From positions 90,002,914 through 90,066,913 of the forward strand of contig OX578138.1 of the NCBI GenBank assembly GCA_951213105.1: DNA of 64,000 nucleotides. The letters are read 5' to 3'. The position numbers were made by a program, and so were the translations under genes. The notes under the pieces were generated by a model. It saw only the letters and a program-made list of their open reading frames with translations, was not told where the DNA came from and ran no database searches. Below are positions 58,260 through 64,000 of this stretch, one piece after another; the stretch's first letter is position 1, and each line of letters starts with the position of its first letter. This stretch comes from Amaurobius ferox. Its lineage: Eukaryota; Arthropoda; Arachnida; Araneae; Amaurobiidae.

Positions 58260-58900
58260 GTATAGTCGCAATCACGTGCTAGATAGATCTTTAAAAATCT
58301 GTTTTTTTGATCCAAATGATCAGGATTGCATGTTGCCCTTCATTTTAAAGGGCTTGAAAAAAACCTTTCGATTGATGTCAAACTTGGCAATGTCCCTGTC
58401 AGACCCTCCGAGAGGGGCTAATGAAGTCTGCAACACAAGAATTGTATCACGACTGTTTGTCACTATATAGATTAACACTGTAAAGTTTAGTAGTCATTGA
58501 GCCATATATAACCCCTTTAATGCATAATTATATCAATTTTGTTTTAAGCTGCTAAAAAAGTATAAAAAATCGAAGTTTCCGCTCAAGTTTTATAACAAAG
58601 CCGTATATAAATTTTCTTGAAAATCTATTACTCTATTTGTGGCAGATATTGTGTACAAAGGTAATCTACCACAGACAGACCGACAGACATCGCTCTAAAA
58701 TAGTCAAAATTAAGAAGGTCCTAAAACCTATATTAGCATCAAAATATCGAAATAGAAAATTTCCAGGGAAACAGTATTTTCTTGATATTATACATTCTAT
58801 AGTATGAGATATTAGTAATTGATCTGATTGATATGTTGTCAAACTAAAAGTTAAAGTTGCCAAATTTAAAGAATCAATTTTAAGAATGAATTAAGAATAT
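58260..58900 (-). repeat. family 3 element, diverged
   Basis: Sequence such as GTGGCAGATATTGTGTACAA and CTACCACAGACAGACCGACA parallels 62960-63030, and CCCTTCATTTTAAAGGGC (58337) parallels the unit of the 61.4-kb array. The CAAGTTAC hairpin is degraded (around 58390-58420). Confidence 0.6.
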
Positions 58901-59450
58901 TCGCCCTCCTGGAGACATTTGATGTCAACCGAGTTACTATTTAAGTGACGCAGCATTTATATATATTTAAGAAGGACGAATAGAGAACTCCCCCATTCCT
59001 AAAATTTCATTCGCCCCCCCCCCCGGTCAAAAAGCCCAGAAAGAAACAAAGCTAATTCTTTCTTCTATATGCAGGAAAATATTATGACGCTGGGTTAATA
59101 AATCCTACTCTTGAAATCTGATGAATTTGCACGTTTTGAGCATCACCGATAATATCATTTTTTCAATAACTTTCAATGTCTGTGAGAACATGAAGAGGTT
59201 TGTTTTGAATAAAATTGAGCAAATCAAATTAAATGCTCCATCGGAAGAAGCCAAAACCTACTGATTTTTTAAAAAAAGCTTATTTTCATTTTGAGAAGAA
59301 TTTCTTTTAAGAATAAAATTATAAATAAATGATTGCGTTGAAAAATGCTACAAAATTTGCCATTTAATATGCAGTGTTTTACGTAGTGATTACTCATTTA
59401 CAGTATGAGCTCGGTTCTCGAGACATTACAAGTTTCGAATGTACAATAGA
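58901..59450. other. intergenic sequence
   Basis: Contains a run of ten C near 59016 and no recognisable gene. Confidence 0.35.
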
Positions 59451-60306
59451 AAAAATCTGATGTGGGCAGCACATGACTTTCCCTGCAGACTTATATTAAC
59501 GTTCTCTTTATTTTAATTAAATTTATTTCACTTTTAATTCAATTTTCGTTCTCATTCGGTAACCGGGCTTATTTTCAAAGGTGGCGTAGGGAAAGTACGA
59601 AAAACTAAAATATCTCGAGAACGGCTAGCCCTAGAGTAATGGGGTTGGTTTTATTCTATTCGTCGTTAAAAATTACGTATTAAAAGAGCATTTAATGGAT
59701 ATATTTGAGTATACCTAGTTCTTTAGTTTAGATTTTGACGATTTTACAAAAAAAGGCAGGTTATTTTTTTCGGAATCGTACTAAAATTTAATCAGCACCA
59801 GAGTAACCTACAAGTGACTTATCTACTGAATTTTGTGAAATTCGGTTCAGTAGTTTTTTAGTTAGAGTGGATACAAGCTTTTGCGGACCATCAGCTGCAG
59901 ATAATCAGCTGCAGAGTATCTCACAAGTAACTTGTCTACCAAATTTTGTGAAATTTGATCAATTAGTAGTTTAGCTACAGTTGATACATGAAATTTTTAC
60001 AGGCCATTTCGCAAAAAAGGCGGATTCTGTTTTCACGAATCCTACCAAAAACTGATCAGCACCAAAGTCTCACCTTAGTGACTTACCTACCAAATTTTAT
60101 GAATTTCGGTCCATTCGTTTTTTAGTTAGAGTGGGTACATACATTGGACAGACACGCACACAGACACACACACAGACGTCACGCTAAAATAGTTTTTTCG
60201 CATTCTAGAAGTCTCGAAACGTGTAGATTTGTCGAAAACTCGAAGTGTGATTTTCGGTATGATTCCAATACTTTTCCTATACATTACCGTGCATTGCAGG
60301 GAAAGT
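59451..60306 (-). repeat. family 1b element, complete, reverse orientation
   Basis: The plus strand shows TCTGATGTGGGCAGCACATG, ACTTTCCCTGCAGAC at the left and the hairpin ACTTTTCCTATACATTACC + GTGCATTGCAGGGAAAGT at the right, with an ACACACACAGACGTCACGC tract near 60165. It is opposite in direction to its neighbours at 56854 and 57967. Confidence 0.85.
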
Positions 60307-60559
60307 AAAAAAAATACTTTTCCGTATGAATGTAGATATCGCTTTAAAACGACTTTTGTGAGAAAATTTGATTTTTAATTTTAATTGGCACAGCAAAAAT
60401 AAATAATTTGCAACTGACCTGGATTTATAGAGAGCTGTAATTTGTGTCATTCTTTTCTTCAGTATCAAAATTTGTTAATTTGTATTAAAAGTCATGTGTT
60501 TGGACACATTAAATATTTTATCATTATAATATTGTAGTTACGTAATTTCCCTGTAATTA

Positions 60560-60775
60560 AATTATAGTTGATTATGTAGAACATGAAACTATAATTCTTT
60601 AGCATTTTCAAGATGTATAACATTATAATTGATCCTGTAGAACATGAAGCTGTAATTCTTTAGAAACTTTAAACTCTGAAAAATTATAGTTGATTCTGTA
60701 GAACATGAATCTATAATTCTGTAGAAACTTCAAGTTCTAAAGAATTAAAGTTAATTCCGTAGAACATGAAGTTTT
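60560..60775. repeat. 60-bp tandem repeat
   Basis: Four diverged units contain GTAGAACATGAA and TATAATTCTTTAGAAACTT at spacings of 60, 60 and 62 bp. Confidence 0.85.
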
Positions 60776-61389
60776 CAACCGTTCTGTGGGTGGATTAATA
60801 TCGAAATTCCATTGTGGCAAACTGGTATGAGCATTTAAGCATGTGACGACGGAACTCGAACTATTAGCTCAATTGGATAAATGATTTATTATATTCTCTT
60901 TCTGTCTAGCAAACCTACTGACAAATTTGGCGAAATTTTGCCAACTTGACGACCTGGGAATGTCGCCAAGACTGCGAGAAATCAATATTTCTAAATATGT
61001 AATTTATATCTATTTAATTTAGATCGTTTTGTGGGAATTATTAATATAATACCCTTGATTGAAAATATAAGGTACAATTGATTTGTGATCGCACTATGTG
61101 GCTTTTGTAAATTTGATTGTGAAATTTTAGTACATTTATTTTCTAAAATATTTTGTCACAATGTTTCGCCTTTTTAACGTTTTTGTGTTAATTTTACAAT
61201 GTATTGACGTCATTTAAACTAACATTTCTACACGTGAAATAAATGTGGATGTTTACATTACTTACAAAATCACTAATGAGTAAACGTTATTTACTGTTAA
61301 AATTGATCCGGTCATTATAACGTCAGTACTATTGAGATATTACTACACAAAAAAAATAAATAAATAACTAGGATGTGGCTCAACACGAT
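60776..61389. other. intergenic sequence with one short GCGAC-like patch
   Basis: Around 60925-60985 GACAAATTTGGCGAAATTTT and GGGAATGTCGCCAAGA resemble one GCGAC module. Nothing else was recognised. Confidence 0.4.
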
Positions 61390-61439
61390 TTTCTCATTCC
61401 AGAATAAATTTTAATGGTTTATTTATTTATTTTTTTTTT

Positions 61440-62690
61440 ACACTTTAGAAGAACATTTTTGAAAAATTGGTATTATGGGTCCATACGATTTCAATTGTAG
61501 CGTGTGATTAATGGGTTTAAAAAATTCACTTTAATGGGTTTAAAAAATCTTTGTATTGATACCATACTTGGCAATGCAAGTTATCGATGTTTAGTAATTT
61601 ATTTATTTATTTAATTTTTTATTTGAAAAACTGGTACTATGGATCCATATGAATACAATTATAGCGTGTTTTCTCTTCACTTTAACGGGCTTAAAAAATC
61701 TTTCTATTGATACCATACTTGACAATGCAAGTTACCGATGCTTAGTAGTTTATTTATTTATTTAATTTTTTTACATTTTAGAAGAACATTTTTGAAAAAT
61801 TGGTATTATGGGTCCATATGATTACAATTATAGCCTGTTACTCTTCACTTTAATGGGCTTAAAAAATCTTTGTATTGATACCATACTTGGCAATGCAAGT
61901 TATCAATGTTTAGTAATTTATTTATTTAGTTTTTTATTTGAAAAATTGGCATTATGGATCCATATGAATACAATTATAGCTTGTTACTCTTCACTTTACT
62001 GGGCTTAAAAAATCTTTCTATTGATACCATACTTGACAATGCAAGTTATCGATGTTTAGTAGTTTATTTATTTATTTAATTTTTTATTTAAAAAATTGGT
62101 ATTATGGGTCCATATGATTACAATTATAGCGTGTTTTCTCTTCACTTTAACGGGCTTAAAAAATCTTTCTTTTGATGCCATACTTGACAATGCAAGTTAT
62201 CGATGTTTAGTAGTTTATTTATTTATTTAATTTTTTTACATTTTAGAAGAACATTTTTGAAAAATTGGTATTATGGGTCCATATGATTACAATTATAGCC
62301 TGTTACTCTTCACTTTAATGGGCTTAAAAATCTTTGTATTGATACCATACTTGGCAATGCAAGTTATCAATGTTTAGTAATTTATTTATTTATTTAATTT
62401 TTTATTTAAAAAATTGGTATTATGGATCCATATGAATACAATTATAGCATGTTACTCTTCACTTTAATTGGCTTAAAAAATCTTTCTATTGATACCATAC
62501 TTGACGATACAAGTTATCGATGTTTAGTAGTTTATTTATTAATTTAATTTTTTTACATTTTAGAAGAAAATTTTTGGAAAATTGATATTATGGGTCCATA
62601 TGATTACAATTATAGCCTGTTACTCTTCACTTTAATGTGCTTAAAAAATCTTTCTATTGATATCATACTTAACAATGCAAGTTACCCTCC
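61440..62690. repeat. tandem array of alternating ~168- and ~148-bp units
   Basis: Eight units are marked by GGGTCCATATGATTACAATT or GGATCCATATGAATACAATT at 61477, 61641, 61810, 61956, 62106, 62275, 62424 and 62592. Spacings alternate about 168 and 148 bp because every second unit has an extra TTACATTTTAGAAGAACATT stretch, so the true repeat is a ~317-bp dimer. The array is an expansion of sequence that is single-copy beside the hairpin of the family 3 element at 8.8 kb. Confidence 0.9.
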
Positions 62691-63150
62691 CCCGGAGGAG
62701 GGTAACTTGTCTCTCAAGGGTGGGATAATGACGTGACGCACAGAAAAATTGTATCGCGGCTATTTTTCACAAAAATGATTGATTCGTGATCATTGGCTCA
62801 TAAAGAAATCCTTTTATGTTCAATTATGTCGAATGTTGTCCTACGCTGCTATGTTGAAAAATATAAAATTACGAATAAATTTCGAAATTTTCTTTCGAAT
62901 TTAAAAACATTATAAGTGGTTCTGGATTTTTTTTATAACAAATCAGAATATAAAGTTTCGTAAAAATCCATTAATATCTTTGGCCGTTATTGTGTACACA
63001 AGAAATCGACCACAGACAGGAAGACGGATATCACTGCAAAAATAATCAAAACACATTCAGAAGGTCTTAAAACATATATTGATATCAAAATCTTGAATTC
63101 AAAATTTTCTTGAAAACGGGACTTTTTCTGTACTATATTGCATAGTATGA
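62675..63150 (-). repeat. family 3 element with CAAGTTACCCTCC hairpin
   Basis: A hairpin with 13-bp arms CAAGTTACCCTCC and GGAGGGTAACTTG around a 6-base loop lies at about 62678-62711. The following sequence is the reverse complement of the 8.4-8.8 kb element in the same order. Confidence 0.75.
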
Positions 63151-64000
63151 GAAGTTAAAACTATTTAAAGTCATCTATTAAAGTCATTGGTCTTTCTGAA
63201 CAGTGTGCGATAAATAGTATAGATAAACAACAACGTATTTTACGTTTATAACTTATACAAATATTTAGACGTTTCTATAAATTATATAAATGTTTATATC
63301 GTAAATATAAATTTAAATTTATATATAAAGAATACAAACAAAGTATCTGGAGTTGTCAATTCGGATGTTCTCAGACATTTTCAATTTCGTATTCAGATTA
63401 TAAAAATAATGAATGTCTTGATAAGTTAAAACATGTTTCATAAATATTTATTTAACTTTACGCAACGTGCTAGCTGCACCTACAAGGAGAAACAGGTGGG
63501 AAATTTCATTAGGATTTACTCTTTTCCCTGTTGCAGTTTTTTAATTCTTTCCGGTTGTTTCCTTATTATTTAACAGGCCATATGTGTTTGTTTTCTTGAA
63601 GCGGTTAACGAATTGATTTTGTAACTGATTTTTTTCATTAGTTTTTACTTGCAGTTATTCTTTTTGTGGTCTTTTTGTGGTTCTTTTTGTGGTTGATATA
63701 ACTCTTTCAGTTCCTGAAATAATTTGCTTACTTTATTTGTATTTTCATTATTTTATTTACTCATGAAGTAACTATTTCATTTTTCAATTCTGTTGATTTC
63801 CCTTTAATTATTTCAGTTGTAACTAAGTTTCGCAATATTGTATATTTCGAAATTTAGTTCAATACTAACGGCATACCGGGGTATATAATATAAAGAAACT
63901 TAAAATGCGAATCATGTGCAAATTCCTATAGTATACAAAATGACATTGTTAATCAAAATATTCTGTTAGAATATTTAATTTAATGCTCCTAAAAAGAATT
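63151..64000. other. AT-rich end of the window, nothing recognised
   Basis: A small TTTTTGTGGT triplication lies near 63661-63693. No gene or repeat family was recognised. Confidence 0.4.

Overview
This is eukaryotic, AT-rich DNA dominated by repeats, with one confidently readable protein-coding gene. The gene encodes a small secreted chitin-binding (peritrophin-A/CBM14) protein split over four coding exons, which points to an arthropod. The LINE terminal C-x2-C-x8-H-x3-C region and the overall repeat style suggest an arachnid, probably a spider, but that is recognition by eye and not proof. There are no bacterial operons, CRISPR arrays or functional tRNA genes.

Layout. 1-20 kb: interspersed repeats, including a hairpin-started family with internal GT/TG tracts (family 1), a second family of the same architecture (family 2), a (TA)n tract, a CAAGTTAC-hairpin family (family 3), a degenerate Tc1-type transposase, and several copies of a tRNA-derived SINE. 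One SINE copy (17490-17872) starts with a 5S rRNA-derived head. 19.3-20.1 kb holds an ACGT-rich tandem repeat. 21.0-24.3 kb is a 63/65-bp satellite with higher-order structure, interrupted by a SINE. 24.5-34.5 kb: family 1 copies, a 2.26-kb Helitron, and a long palindromic foldback. 34.6-38.4 kb: LINE fragments (reverse transcriptase, C-terminal zinc-knuckle region) and a broken reading frame with a C2H2-like motif. 38.9-43.6 kb: a GTGAC-rich inverted-repeat element, then a family 1 copy apparently invaded by two Helitron-type elements. 43.6-50.3 kb: a foldback, a four-copy ~1-kb composite tandem array and a recent 557-bp duplication. 50.3-56.4 kb: the CBM14 gene on the minus strand with a plausible poly(A) signal. 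56.8-64 kb: more family 1 and family 3 copies, including a 1.2-kb tandem array inside a family 3 copy.

The elements are heavily nested, and several insertions can be read directly from matching target-site duplications or from a clean A^T empty site. The most notable observations are the 5S-tRNA composite SINE, the Helitron ends, and two unrelated interspersed families that share a design of 5' hairpin, inverted subterminal repeat and internal GT-rich tract. That design resembles non-autonomous Helentron-associated (HINE/DINE-1-like) elements. Family assignments by similarity were made by eye, without database search.
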